A program made the position numbers and the translations under genes. Below the pieces are notes generated by a model that ran no database searches, had not been told where the DNA came from, and saw only the letters and a program-made list of their open reading frames with translations. This document shows, piece after piece, positions 49,435 through 58,067 of a stretch of 64,000 bases of DNA (within the stretch, counting starts at the first letter, position 1; the number at the start of each line of letters is the position of its first letter). The stretch comes from Amycolatopsis solani (GTDB lineage Bacteria > Actinomycetota > Actinomycetes > Mycobacteriales > Pseudonocardiaceae). The DNA is taken from positions 62,001 through 126,000 of the forward strand of contig NZ_JAWQJT010000001.1 of NCBI RefSeq assembly GCF_033441515.1, read 5' to 3'.

Positions 49435-50532
49435 GTGGACCGCCGCCAGGTACTCGCCTACCGCATCGCCGAGCACGGCCTGCACCGCACCGCCCGCGAC
49501 CTGGCCGAGCTCGCCGTCGTCCGGGCCGGGCTGCAGGACAGCATGCGCGACACCGCGCTGCTCGCCCTCGTGGCCCGGCTGGACGGCGAAGTGTCCCTTG
49601 TGGACGATCCGCGGCTCGTGCTTGCCTGGACGTTGCGCGGCGCACCGCACTTCCACCTCGGCCTCGAGGAGGTGACGCGGGCGCTCGTGCCCCTCGACGA
49701 CGCGGACGCGCTCGCCCGGATGCTCTGGCAGCGCAAGGAACTGGCGGCGACCGGCCAGGCGGCGGCCGAGGTCGTCTTCACGGCGGCCGCCGTGCTGCGG
49801 AAGGTCGTCACCAAGCCGATGTCGAAGGGCGCGGCGAGCACCGCGGTGACGAAGGCCCTGCCGCCGTCGTTCTCGCGGTGGTGCCGGGGGTGCGGCGCCA
49901 CCCACATCCAGGAACAGCTGATGCGGATCGCGGCGCCGCACGCGGGCGTCCGCCTGGTCGCGGGCGCCTCCCCGGCGACGCTGGCCCCGCTGGAAGGGCG
50001 CGGCCGGATGCGCCGCACGCCGGATCCGGCGGCCGCGACCAAGGTGGTCGAGGACTACCTGCGGCTCAACGGCCCGGCGTCCCCCGGTGAGGCGGCGGAG
50101 TTCGTGGGGACGGCCAAGGCGGTCGTGGACCGCACGTGGCCGGCGGACCTGGCCGAGGTCGAGGTCGACGGGCGCCGGAAGTACCTGCCGCCGGACCGCC
50201 TCGACGCGTTGGAGAACCCGCCGGAGCCGGACCTGGTCCGGCTGCTGCCCCCGCTGGACCCCTTCATCCAGGCCCGCGACAAGGCCCTGCTGGTCCCGGA
50301 CCCGGCGCGCCGCAAGGAGGTCTGGAAGATGCTGGGCAACCCCGGCGTCCTCCTGGCCGACGGCGACGTCGCGGGCACCTGGCGCACGAAGGGCAGCGGC
50401 GCGAAGCTGACGTTCACGGTGACGGCGTTCGACCCCCTCCGCCCGCCCCTGCGCGAGGAGGCCGAAGCCGAAGCCGCGCGGGTGGCGGCGGCACGGGGGT
50501 TCGAAAAGCACACCGTCTCCTGGGTGGGGTGA
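49435..50532 (+). CDS. winged-helix DNA-binding protein, HTH_42 (AlkZ-like)
   Basis: A 365-residue HTH_42/DUF1006 protein. Repeats of winged helices and the W-x-LRGAPHFH segment near residue 63 (in VLAWTLRGAPHFHLG) place it in the family of AlkZ/YcaQ-like DNA glycosylases. These remove bulky or crosslinked bases. The exact catalytic glutamine motif of characterised AlkZ enzymes is not obvious, so glycosylase activity is unproven. The start at GTG 49435 has AGGAG 6 nt upstream. It ends 3 bp before the convergent DUF4097 gene. Confidence 0.8.
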   Translation: MDRRQVLAYRIAEHGLHRTARDLAELAVVRAGLQDSMRDTALLALVARLDGEVSLVDDPRLVLAWTLRGAPHFHLGLEEVTRALVPLDDADALARMLWQRKELAATGQAAAEVVFTAAAVLRKVVTKPMSKGAASTAVTKALPPSFSRWCRGCGATHIQEQLMRIAAPHAGVRLVAGASPATLAPLEGRGRMRRTPDPAAATKVVEDYLRLNGPASPGEAAEFVGTAKAVVDRTWPADLAEVEVDGRRKYLPPDRLDALENPPEPDLVRLLPPLDPFIQARDKALLVPDPARRKEVWKMLGNPGVLLADGDVAGTWRTKGSGAKLTFTVTAFDPLRPPLREEAEAEAARVAAARGFEKHTVSWVG

Positions 50533-50535
50533 CGG

Positions 50536-51201
50536 TCACCGGCTGGCGGCGTCGATGTCGCCGTACGCGGTGGTCGCGTGGATGGTCAGGCCCGGCGTGC
50601 CTTCGGTGTTCTTGAGGGAGTTGCGGATCCGGCCGTAGGTGGTGCCGGCGTCGAGGGACGCGGACACGCCGGTGGCCGCGCCGACCGTGATGTCGCCGGC
50701 CTGGGTGCTGAGGACGAGGTTGCCGGCCACGGCCTCCGCGATCCGGATGTCGCCCTTGCCGGTGGTGATCTCCGCCGGGCCGGTGAGGCGCCCGATCGAG
50801 ACGTCGCCGGCGTGGGCGGTCAGGTGCAGGCTCGCGGCCTCGTCGAACACGGCGCCGCCGTGCGCGCCTTCGACGGTGACGTCGCCGAGCCGGCCGACGC
50901 CCCGCAGTTCGACGCTGGCGGCCTTGGCCCGCACGTCCGACCCGGCAGGCAGCCGGACCGTGACGTCGAGGGAGCCGGACGGGCCGAAGTACTGGTTCTT
51001 CACGACGCCCTCGATCCGCAGGACGCCGTCGGCGTACTCGACCTTGACCTGCTCGGCGGCCTTGACGTCGCGGTTCTTGGCGGGGTCGGCGGGCAGGACC
51101 TCGACGGTGGTCTCGGCCACCTCGGCGGCGACGAACCGCACGCGGCCGGCGGCGATGTCGAGGACGGTGGCGATCGGGGCGGTGGTGGCGAAGTGCTGCA
51201 T
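50536..51201 (-). CDS. DUF4097 beta-solenoid-like protein
   Basis: A 221-residue protein of repeated short strands (GDVTVEGAHGG, GDVSIGRLTGP, GDIRIAEAVAG, GDITVGAATGV, YGDIDAAS), the DUF4097/adhesin-like family. No signal peptide is seen, so it is likely cytoplasmic. The role is unknown; some such genes are adjacent to cell-envelope stress genes. ATG 51201 has GAGCCCC before it and no clear Shine-Dalgarno. Three CTGACAC words precede the gene. Confidence 0.78.
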   Translation of the reverse strand: MQHFATTAPIATVLDIAAGRVRFVAAEVAETTVEVLPADPAKNRDVKAAEQVKVEYADGVLRIEGVVKNQYFGPSGSLDVTVRLPAGSDVRAKAASVELRGVGRLGDVTVEGAHGGAVFDEAASLHLTAHAGDVSIGRLTGPAEITTGKGDIRIAEAVAGNLVLSTQAGDITVGAATGVSASLDAGTTYGRIRNSLKNTEGTPGLTIHATTAYGDIDAASR

Positions 51202-51255
51202 TCCGGGGCTCCTGGTGTCTCGGTTTTCGGTGTGAAGCCACCTTCGCCGGGCTCA

Positions 51256-51296
51256 CTGACACCGGATGGCCACCGCGCTGACACGGCCGCTGACAC
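51256..51296. promoter_or_regulatory. three CTGACAC words upstream of the DUF4097 gene
   Basis: CTGACAC occurs at 51256-51262, 51278-51284 and 51290-51296, spaced 22 and 12 bp, within a 100-bp gap. The same TGACA word appears twice in the WYL-region dyad. They may be regulator sites for the leftward DUF4097 gene, but no promoter is otherwise clear. Confidence 0.3.
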
Positions 51297-51301
51297 CGCG
51301 G

Positions 51302-52405
51302 TCAGGCCTCCACGGCCAGCCGGTACCCCCGTTTCACCACCGTCTGGACGACCTTCCCGCCCCCGAGCGATGTCCGCAGGCGCCCGATCGCCGTCTCGAC
51401 CGCGTGCTCCTCCCCGCCGCCGGGCAGCGCCGAGATCAGCTCGCGGCGCGACACGACCCGCCCCGGCGAGGCCGCCAGCGCCCGCAGCAACGCCATCGGC
51501 GCCGGCGCCACCTCCCGCCAGTCACCGTCCACGATGGCCGCCTGGCCGCGCAGTTCGATCTGAAGGCCGCCCGCGAGGAACCGAGGCGACCGCGTCACCA
51601 GCGTCTCCGCCACCGTGCGGGCCAGCGCGCCGATCCGCGCCCGGTGCGGCTGGACCGTCGGGATCCCCAGCGCCGCCAGCGGCCCCGCCGTGATCGGGCC
51701 GACGCAGGCCGCCACCACCGGGCCCGACAGCGCCGAAACCAGGCCCGGCAGCCGGCCCGTGCGCCGGGCCAGCGCCAGCAGCGAAGCCACCGCGGGCGCG
51801 CTCGTGAACGGCAGCGCGTGGATCGAACCGTCCAGCACCCCGTCCAGCAGCCGGTCGACCGGGCCCGGGTCCACCGGGCCGACCCAGCGGTACACCGAGA
51901 TCTCGATGACCTCCGCGCCCGCCGCCCGCAACGTCTCCACGAAGTACGGCAGCGGCTCGCCGTGCAGCTGGACCGCGATCCGCTTGCCCGTGACGTCCGA
52001 GGAAAGCAGGTGCTGCAACAGTTCCGCGTTGCTCTCCGACGCCGGCGAGTAGGCCTCGGACAGCCCCGCCGCGCGGATCGCGCCGGTCACCTTCGGGCCC
52101 CTGGCCAGCAGGGCGCACTCCGAGAGGCGGGAGATCAGCGCATCGCCGAGACCCCAGCCTTCCGCCGCCTCGAGCCAGCCGCGGAAGCCGATGCCTGTGG
52201 TCGCCACCACCGCGTCCACCGGCGTCTCGAGCAGCCCGGCCGTCGCCGTGTGCAGCTCCGTGTCGTCCGTCAGCGGCACGATCCGGATCGCCGGGCCGTA
52301 GCGGACACCCGCCCCCTTGCGCACCAGGAGCGCGCCGAGCTCGTCCGCTCGGCGCGCCGCGGTGATGCCGACCACGAAGCCGGTCAGCGGGAGGACACCG
52401 GTCAC
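51302..52405 (-). CDS. HemD-winged helix fusion (Rv0260c-like)
   Basis: A 367-residue protein with an N-terminal uroporphyrinogen-III synthase-like domain (about 1-255; GITAARRADELGALL, VACVGPITAGPLAALGI) and a C-terminal OmpR/PhoB-type DNA-binding domain (about 275-365; ALLRALAASPGRVVSRRELISAL, VETAIGRLRTSLG, VVKRGYRL). It is the last gene of the nitrate operon, overlapping nirD as GTGA. Rv0260c, its resemblance, is near nirBD in M. tuberculosis. It probably links tetrapyrrole status or nitrite metabolism to transcription; catalysis is not established. Confidence 0.85.
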   Translation of the reverse strand: MTGVLPLTGFVVGITAARRADELGALLVRKGAGVRYGPAIRIVPLTDDTELHTATAGLLETPVDAVVATTGIGFRGWLEAAEGWGLGDALISRLSECALLARGPKVTGAIRAAGLSEAYSPASESNAELLQHLLSSDVTGKRIAVQLHGEPLPYFVETLRAAGAEVIEISVYRWVGPVDPGPVDRLLDGVLDGSIHALPFTSAPAVASLLALARRTGRLPGLVSALSGPVVAACVGPITAGPLAALGIPTVQPHRARIGALARTVAETLVTRSPRFLAGGLQIELRGQAAIVDGDWREVAPAPMALLRALAASPGRVVSRRELISALPGGGEEHAVETAIGRLRTSLGGGKVVQTVVKRGYRLAVEA

Positions 52406-52746
52406 GGGCTCTCCACTTCGACCACGCCCTCTCGCACGCGCACCTCGTACACCGGAACGGACACGTCCTCGGCGTCCAGGCACTGTCCACTGTCGAGCGC
52501 GAACCGTTCCTTGTAGACCGGCGACGCGACCACCGGGACACCGCCCGCGTCCCCGACGATCCCGCGGGAGAGCACCGCCGCGCCACTGCACGGGTCCCAG
52601 TTGGACAGTGCGTACCACCGCTCGCCCGGCAGGCGGAAGATCGCCACCTGCACCCCGCCGTCGAGCAGCGCCGCCACGCCCGCGTACTCCGGCACCACTT
52701 CGGCGGAACAGACCGCCGTCCAGGTCCGTTCGATCGACGTCGTCAT
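52402..52746 (-). CDS. nirD: nitrite reductase small subunit NirD
   Basis: A 114-residue Rieske-fold NirD. As usual for NirD, the Rieske [2Fe-2S] ligands are absent; the DPCSGAAVLSRGIVGDAGG and VASPVYKERFALDSGQCLD segments are typical. It pairs with NirB in NADH-dependent reduction of nitrite to ammonium. It overlaps both neighbours by ATGA/GTGA. Confidence 0.93.
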   Translation of the reverse strand: MTTSIERTWTAVCSAEVVPEYAGVAALLDGGVQVAIFRLPGERWYALSNWDPCSGAAVLSRGIVGDAGGVPVVASPVYKERFALDSGQCLDAEDVSVPVYEVRVREGVVEVESP

Positions 52747-55250
52747 CGGCGCACCTCCGGGACACCCAGCATCACGGGTACCTTCTGCTCGCGTTCGGAG
52801 CGGAAGGAGATCGCCGGGTCGGGGGTGCCCGGCGCGTTGACGAACGAGGTGAACCGGGCCAGCTTCTCCGGGTCCTCGAGCACGCCCTTCCACTCGTCGG
52901 CGTAGTTGTCGACGTGCTTGGCCATCGCCGCGTCGAGGTCTTCGCAGATGCCGAGGGAGTCGTCGACGATCACCGCGCGCAGGTGGTCGAGACCGCCGTC
53001 GAGCTCTTCGATCCACGGCGCCGTCCGCTGCAGCCGGTCGGCCGTGCGGACGTAGAACATGAGGAACCGGTCGATCGTACGGATCAGGGTGGCCGTGTCC
53101 ACATCGGACACCAGCAGGTCGGCGTGGCGCGGCGTCGTGCCGCCGTTGCCGCCGACGTAGAGGTTCCAGCCGTTCTCGGTGGCGATGATCCCGAAGTCCT
53201 TGCTCCGCGCCTCCGCGCATTCCCGCGCGCACCCCGACACCGCCGACTTGAGCTTGTGCGGCGACCGCAGCCCGCGGTAGCGCAGCTCCAGTTCGATCGC
53301 CAGCCCGACGCTGTCCTGCACGCCGTAGCGGCACCACGTCGACCCGACGCACGACTTGACCGTGCGCAGCGCCTTTCCGTACGCGTGCCCGGACTCGAAC
53401 CCGGCGTCCACCAGCCGCCGCCAGATCAGCGGCAGCTGGTCCACAGTGGCCCCGAACAGGTCGATCCGCTGCCCGCCGGTGATCTTGGTGTACAGCCCGA
53501 AGTCCTGCGCGACCTGGCCGATCACGATCAGCTTCTCCGGCGTGATCTCGCCGCCGGGAATCCGCGGGACGACCGAGTACGTGCCGTTGCGCTGCAGGTT
53601 CGCCAGGTACCGGTCGTTGGTGTCCTGCAACGTCATCTGCTCGCCGCCGAGCACGTGGCCGTTGCCGAGGGTGGCCAGGATGGACGCCACCGCGGGCTTG
53701 CAGACCGCGCAGCCGCTGCCCGAGCCGTAGCGGCCGATCAGTTCGCTGAACGTCGTGATCCGGGTGGCCTGGACGATCTCGAACAGCTCCGCGCGCGACT
53801 GCGGGAAGTGCTCGCACACGGCCTTCGACTGCTCGACCCCGCACGCCGTCAGCAGCTTGCCGAGCAGCGGGACGCACGAGCCGCACGCGGTGCCGGCGCG
53901 GGTGCACGCCTTGAGCTTCGGCACCGTGTCGCAGCCGTCTTCGTGGATCGCGCGGGTGATCGCGCCCTTGGACACCGCGTTGCACGAACAGATCTGCGCC
54001 GCGTCCGGGAGCGCGTCGACACCGACCGCCGCGCCCCCGCCCGCCGGGGCGAGGATCGCGCCCGGCTCGGCCGGCAGCGGACGGCCGACCAGCGCGCGCA
54101 GGGTGTTGTACTCGGTCGCGTCGCCGACCAGCACGCCGCCGAGCAGCGTCTTGCCGTCGTCGGTGACCACGAGCTTCTTGTACGTGCCCGCGACGGCGTC
54201 GTTGACGGCGACTTCCAGCGCGCCCTCGGTGGCGGCGTGCGCGTCCCCGAAGGAGGCGACGTCGACGCCCATCAGCTTCAGCTTGGTGGACGTGTCCGGC
54301 TCCGGGAACTCGCCCGACCCGCCGGTGAGCTGGGCCGCGACGATCTCGGCCATCGCGTAGCCGGGCGCCACGATGCCGTAGACGCGGCCGTCGACCGCGG
54401 CGCACTCACCGATCGCGTAGACGGCCGGATCGCTGGTCCGGCAGGAGGAATCCGTGAGCACACCGCCGCGCGGGCCGACGTCCAAACCGGACTGCCTGGC
54501 CAGGTCGTCGCGCGGCCGGACGCCGGCGGAGAACACGACCAGGTCGACGTCGAGTTCGGTCCCGTTGCCCAGCTTGGCGAGCAGCCGCGAGCCGTCGGCG
54601 GCGATGGCGTCGGTCGACGTTCCGGTGTGGACGGTGACGTCGAGGCTCGTGATCAGCCGTCGCAGCAGCGAGCCACCGCCCTCGTCGACCTGCAGCGGCA
54701 TCAGCCGCGGCGCCATCTCGACGACGTGCGGGGAGAGACCCATGTCCCGCAACGCCTTCGCGGCTTCCAGGCCGAGGAGTCCACCGCCGATGACGACGGC
54801 CGAGCGGCGGCCGCGGCCGGGCTTGTCGACCGCCGCGGCGCGGATCGCGTCGAGGTCCTCGATGGTCCGGTAGACGAAGCAGCCGGGCAGGTCGTGGCCG
54901 GGCACCGGCGGCACGAACGGCCGCGAGCCGGTGGCCAGCACCAGCGTGTCGTAGGCGACGACGGCACCGGACGCCGTGGTGACCGTCTTGGCGTCCCGGT
55001 CCACCGAGGCGGCCGGCTCACCGAGCCGCAGGTCGACGTGCGGGTCGCCCGCGTAGTCGGAGCCGGGCAGCGCCAGCGAAGCCGGGTCCCAGGTGTCCAC
55101 GTAGGACGTGAGCGCCACCCGGTCGTACGCCGGGCGCGGCTCCTCGGACAGGACGACGATGTGCCAAGTGCCGGAAGGGTCTTCGGCGCGCACCGCCTCC
55201 ACGAGCCGGTGGGCGACCATGCCGTGTCCGGCGACGACCAGGGTGGGCAT
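52743..55250 (-). CDS. nirB: nitrite reductase large subunit NirB
   Basis: An 835-residue NirB. The N-terminal FAD/NAD oxidoreductase half (LVVAGHGMVAHR, then TLVLATGSRPFVPP) is followed by a BFD-type [2Fe-2S] domain with CSCNAVSKG and GTACGSCVP, then sulfite/nitrite-reductase repeats ending in the siroheme-[4Fe-4S] ligands SCVGSTWC and SGCARECAEA. It reduces nitrite to ammonium with NADH. ATG 55250 starts it 1 bp after the narK stop. Operon order and the adjacent hemD-like fusion support siroheme demand. Confidence 0.95.
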   Translation of the reverse strand: MPTLVVAGHGMVAHRLVEAVRAEDPSGTWHIVVLSEEPRPAYDRVALTSYVDTWDPASLALPGSDYAGDPHVDLRLGEPAASVDRDAKTVTTASGAVVAYDTLVLATGSRPFVPPVPGHDLPGCFVYRTIEDLDAIRAAAVDKPGRGRRSAVVIGGGLLGLEAAKALRDMGLSPHVVEMAPRLMPLQVDEGGGSLLRRLITSLDVTVHTGTSTDAIAADGSRLLAKLGNGTELDVDLVVFSAGVRPRDDLARQSGLDVGPRGGVLTDSSCRTSDPAVYAIGECAAVDGRVYGIVAPGYAMAEIVAAQLTGGSGEFPEPDTSTKLKLMGVDVASFGDAHAATEGALEVAVNDAVAGTYKKLVVTDDGKTLLGGVLVGDATEYNTLRALVGRPLPAEPGAILAPAGGGAAVGVDALPDAAQICSCNAVSKGAITRAIHEDGCDTVPKLKACTRAGTACGSCVPLLGKLLTACGVEQSKAVCEHFPQSRAELFEIVQATRITTFSELIGRYGSGSGCAVCKPAVASILATLGNGHVLGGEQMTLQDTNDRYLANLQRNGTYSVVPRIPGGEITPEKLIVIGQVAQDFGLYTKITGGQRIDLFGATVDQLPLIWRRLVDAGFESGHAYGKALRTVKSCVGSTWCRYGVQDSVGLAIELELRYRGLRSPHKLKSAVSGCARECAEARSKDFGIIATENGWNLYVGGNGGTTPRHADLLVSDVDTATLIRTIDRFLMFYVRTADRLQRTAPWIEELDGGLDHLRAVIVDDSLGICEDLDAAMAKHVDNYADEWKGVLEDPEKLARFTSFVNAPGTPDPAISFRSEREQKVPVMLGVPEVRR

Positions 55251-55251
55251 C

Positions 55252-56610
55252 TCAGACCTCCGCTCCCGCGAGCGCCAGACCGCGCTCACTCGTGGGCTGT
55301 TCGGCGGGCTTGCGCAGGTAGACCGCCCAGGTGACGGCGAAGCACAGCCCGTAGAAGACGAGGAATCCGATGAAGGCGGGGACGCCGCTCTTGGCGTCGG
55401 CGAACGACTGCCGGAACGCGAGGTTGATGAACAGGCCGCCCTCGGCGCCGATCGCGCCGGCCAGGCCGATCAGCGCGCCGGACAGGCGCCGCGCCTTGAG
55501 CAGCTCGGCCGCCTCTTCGGCGCCGTTCGAGATCGCCACCTTCGCCTTGGCGCGGAAGATCGCCGGGATCATCTTGTACGTCGAGCCGTTGCCGACCCCG
55601 GTGAGCACGAACAGCACGATGAAGGCGATCGTGAACAGCGCGAGGGACTTCGACGTCGACGCGAGGATCAGCACCACGGTCGCCAGCGCCATCCCGACGA
55701 ACGTGAAGAAGGTGATCTTGCCGCCGCCGATCCGGTCGGCCAGCCAGCCGCCCGCCGGCCGCGAGAGCGAGCCGAGCAGCGGGCCGAGGAACGTCACCGC
55801 GGCCGCCTGCAGCGGGGTGCGGCCGAACTGGTTCTGCAGCACCAGGCCGAAGGCGAAGCTGTAGCCGATGAACGAGCCGAACGTGCCGACGTAGAGGAAC
55901 GACATGACCCAGGTGTGCGGGTCCTTGACGACCTCGCGCATCGCCTTGGTGTCGCCCTTCACGGTGGCGAGGTTGTCCATGTAGAAGTACGCGCACACCG
56001 CGGCGATGACGATCAGCGGGATGTAGACGTAGAGCACGATCCGCGGCGCGGTCGCACCGGCCGTGCCGATCACCAGGAGCCCGACCAGCTGGATCGCGGC
56101 GACGCCGAGGTTGCCGCCGCCCGCGTTGAGGCCGAGCGCCCAGCCCTTGTGCTTCTCGGGGTAGAACGTGTTGATGTTCGTCATCGACGACGCGAAGTTG
56201 CCGCCGCCGACCCCGCCGAGGGCCGCGACCAGCAGGAACGTGCCGAGCGAAGTCCCGGGGTGCAGCACGACCGCCGCCAGGGTCGTCGGGATCAGCAGCA
56301 GCGCGGCCGACACGACCGTCCAGTTGCGACCACCGAACTTCGCCACGGCGAAGGTGTAGGGCAGCCGCATCAGGCCGCCGATCAGCGTCGGCGTCGAGAC
56401 GAGCAGGAACTTGTCGGCGGCGGAGAACCCGTAGTCCTTGCCCATGAACAGCACGATCACCGACCACAGGGTCCAGATCGAGAAGCCGATGTGCTCGGCG
56501 AAGACCGAGAACCAGAGGTTGCGGCGGGCGATCTTCTTGCCCGTGGACTCCCAGAACTCTTCGTTCTCGGGCTCCCAGTGCTCGATCCAGTGCTTGCCTT
56601 GGTGTGCCAC
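55252..56610 (-). CDS. narK: nitrate/nitrite MFS transporter NarK
   Basis: A 452-residue MFS nitrate/nitrite porter with twelve helices. Nitrate signatures are visible as GGVGGGNFASSMTNINTFYP and GNLGVAAIQLVG in the N-half and SRPAGGWLADRIGGG and VGNGSTYKMIPAIF in the C-half. It imports nitrate or exports nitrite. I use GTG 56610, which has AAGGAG at 6 nt. An ATG at 56643 overlaps the previous stop as ATGA and would add 11 residues without a Shine-Dalgarno; both may be used. Confidence 0.93.
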   Translation of the reverse strand: MAHQGKHWIEHWEPENEEFWESTGKKIARRNLWFSVFAEHIGFSIWTLWSVIVLFMGKDYGFSAADKFLLVSTPTLIGGLMRLPYTFAVAKFGGRNWTVVSAALLLIPTTLAAVVLHPGTSLGTFLLVAALGGVGGGNFASSMTNINTFYPEKHKGWALGLNAGGGNLGVAAIQLVGLLVIGTAGATAPRIVLYVYIPLIVIAAVCAYFYMDNLATVKGDTKAMREVVKDPHTWVMSFLYVGTFGSFIGYSFAFGLVLQNQFGRTPLQAAAVTFLGPLLGSLSRPAGGWLADRIGGGKITFFTFVGMALATVVLILASTSKSLALFTIAFIVLFVLTGVGNGSTYKMIPAIFRAKAKVAISNGAEEAAELLKARRLSGALIGLAGAIGAEGGLFINLAFRQSFADAKSGVPAFIGFLVFYGLCFAVTWAVYLRKPAEQPTSERGLALAGAEV

Positions 56611-56639
56611 GGAGTTCTCCTTGCGACGGGTCGGTTCGG

Positions 56640-58067
56640 TCATTGCGCCGCGAGCCAGTTGGCGATGCCGCCGACGGTGTCGGTGCACCCGCCGCAGCCT
56701 GTGGTGGCTCGCGTGGCCCGCGCCAGTGCGGGAGTGTCGGTGGCGCCGGCCTTCCAGGCTTCGATCAGCCGGCTCTTGGTGACGTTGTTGCAGCGGCAGA
56801 TCACCGCCGCGGCGGGCAGGTCGGCCGGGCTGGCGGCCGGGGTGCTGCCGGTGGGCAGCGCGCGGCCCAGCAGGACGGCGAGGCGGTCGTCGGGCAGCAG
56901 CGTGCCGCGGTCGTGGAACTGGGTGATCGTCGCGGCGGCGTCGGGCAGTCCGAGCAGGATCGCCCCCGCCACCCGGTTTTCGCGGACGACGAGCTTGCCG
57001 TACCGGCCGCCGGTGGGGTCGTTGAACGTGAGCACCTCGGCGTCGGGGCTCCCGGCGTCGAGCTGCGTCTCGCCGAGCGCGGCGAGGTCGATGCCGCGGG
57101 CCTTGAGCCGGGTGACGGCGGTGGTGCCGCGGTACCGGGCGGCCGCGTTCGTGCCGGTCAGGACGTCGGCGAGGACTTCGGCCTGCTCCCACGCGGGCTG
57201 GATCAGCCCGGCGGGCGCGCCCGGGTGGCGCGCGCAGTCGCCGAGGGCGTGGATGCGGCCGTCGCTGGTGCGCAGGGTGTCGTCGACCAGAATGCCCCGG
57301 TCGACGTCGAGCCCGGCGTCGTCGGCCAGGCTCGTCTCGGCGCGGACACCGGCGGCGACCACGACAAGATCGGCCGGGACGAGGGTGCCGTCGTCGAGCT
57401 TGAGCCCGTCGCCGGGGAGGTAGCGGGCGGCGGTGGCGCCGAACTTGAACGTCACGCCCATGTCGGTGAGCTGCCGGGCCAGCACGTGCCCGGCGGCCGG
57501 GTCGAGCTGGCGCTCCATGACGTGCCCCAGCGGGTGCACGACGGTGACCTGGTTCCCGCGCCCGGCCAGGCCGCGGGCGGCTTCCAGGCCGAGCAGGCCG
57601 CCGCCGAGCACCGCGACGGGTGCGCCGAACCGGGCGGCTTCGAGGATCTTGGCGCAGTCGTCGAGGCTGCGGAAGGCGACCACGCCCGGCCCGGCTTCGA
57701 GCCCTTCGACCGGCGGGATCCACGGGTTGGCCCCGGTCGCGAGGACCAAGGCGTCGTAGTCCACTGTGGATCCGTCGGCGAGCTCGACGCACCGCTTCCC
57801 GCGGTCGACGCGGGCGACGTCGACGCCGAGCCGCAGGTCGATGTTGTGGCGCGCGGCCCATTCGTCGTCGTGCAGGCGCACGCTCTCGGCGCTCATCCCG
57901 CCGGCGACGACGGCCGAGAGCAGCACCCGGTTGTAGGCGGCGTGCTTTTCGGCGCCGAGCACGGTCAGCCGGACGCGCTCGACGATCGGGTCGCGGCGGC
58001 GGATCTCGTCGGCCAGCCGGGCACCGGCCATGCCGTAGCCGACGATGACGACTTCACGGGGACTCAT
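56640..58067 (-). CDS. NAD(P)H oxidoreductase subunit for nitrate reductase (NirB N-half-like)
   Basis: A 475-residue FAD/NAD oxidoreductase related to the front half of NirB: VVIVGYGMAGARLADE, LATGANPWIPPVEG, GGGLLGLEAARGL, then a C-terminal BFD [2Fe-2S] domain with CRCNNVTKS and TTGCGGC. It lacks the siroheme domain, so it cannot reduce nitrite itself. It most likely passes electrons from NAD(P)H to the molybdenum nitrate reductase encoded immediately upstream, with which it overlaps by ATGA. Confidence 0.88.
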   Translation of the reverse strand: MSPREVVIVGYGMAGARLADEIRRRDPIVERVRLTVLGAEKHAAYNRVLLSAVVAGGMSAESVRLHDDEWAARHNIDLRLGVDVARVDRGKRCVELADGSTVDYDALVLATGANPWIPPVEGLEAGPGVVAFRSLDDCAKILEAARFGAPVAVLGGGLLGLEAARGLAGRGNQVTVVHPLGHVMERQLDPAAGHVLARQLTDMGVTFKFGATAARYLPGDGLKLDDGTLVPADLVVVAAGVRAETSLADDAGLDVDRGILVDDTLRTSDGRIHALGDCARHPGAPAGLIQPAWEQAEVLADVLTGTNAAARYRGTTAVTRLKARGIDLAALGETQLDAGSPDAEVLTFNDPTGGRYGKLVVRENRVAGAILLGLPDAAATITQFHDRGTLLPDDRLAVLLGRALPTGSTPAASPADLPAAAVICRCNNVTKSRLIEAWKAGATDTPALARATRATTGCGGCTDTVGGIANWLAAQ

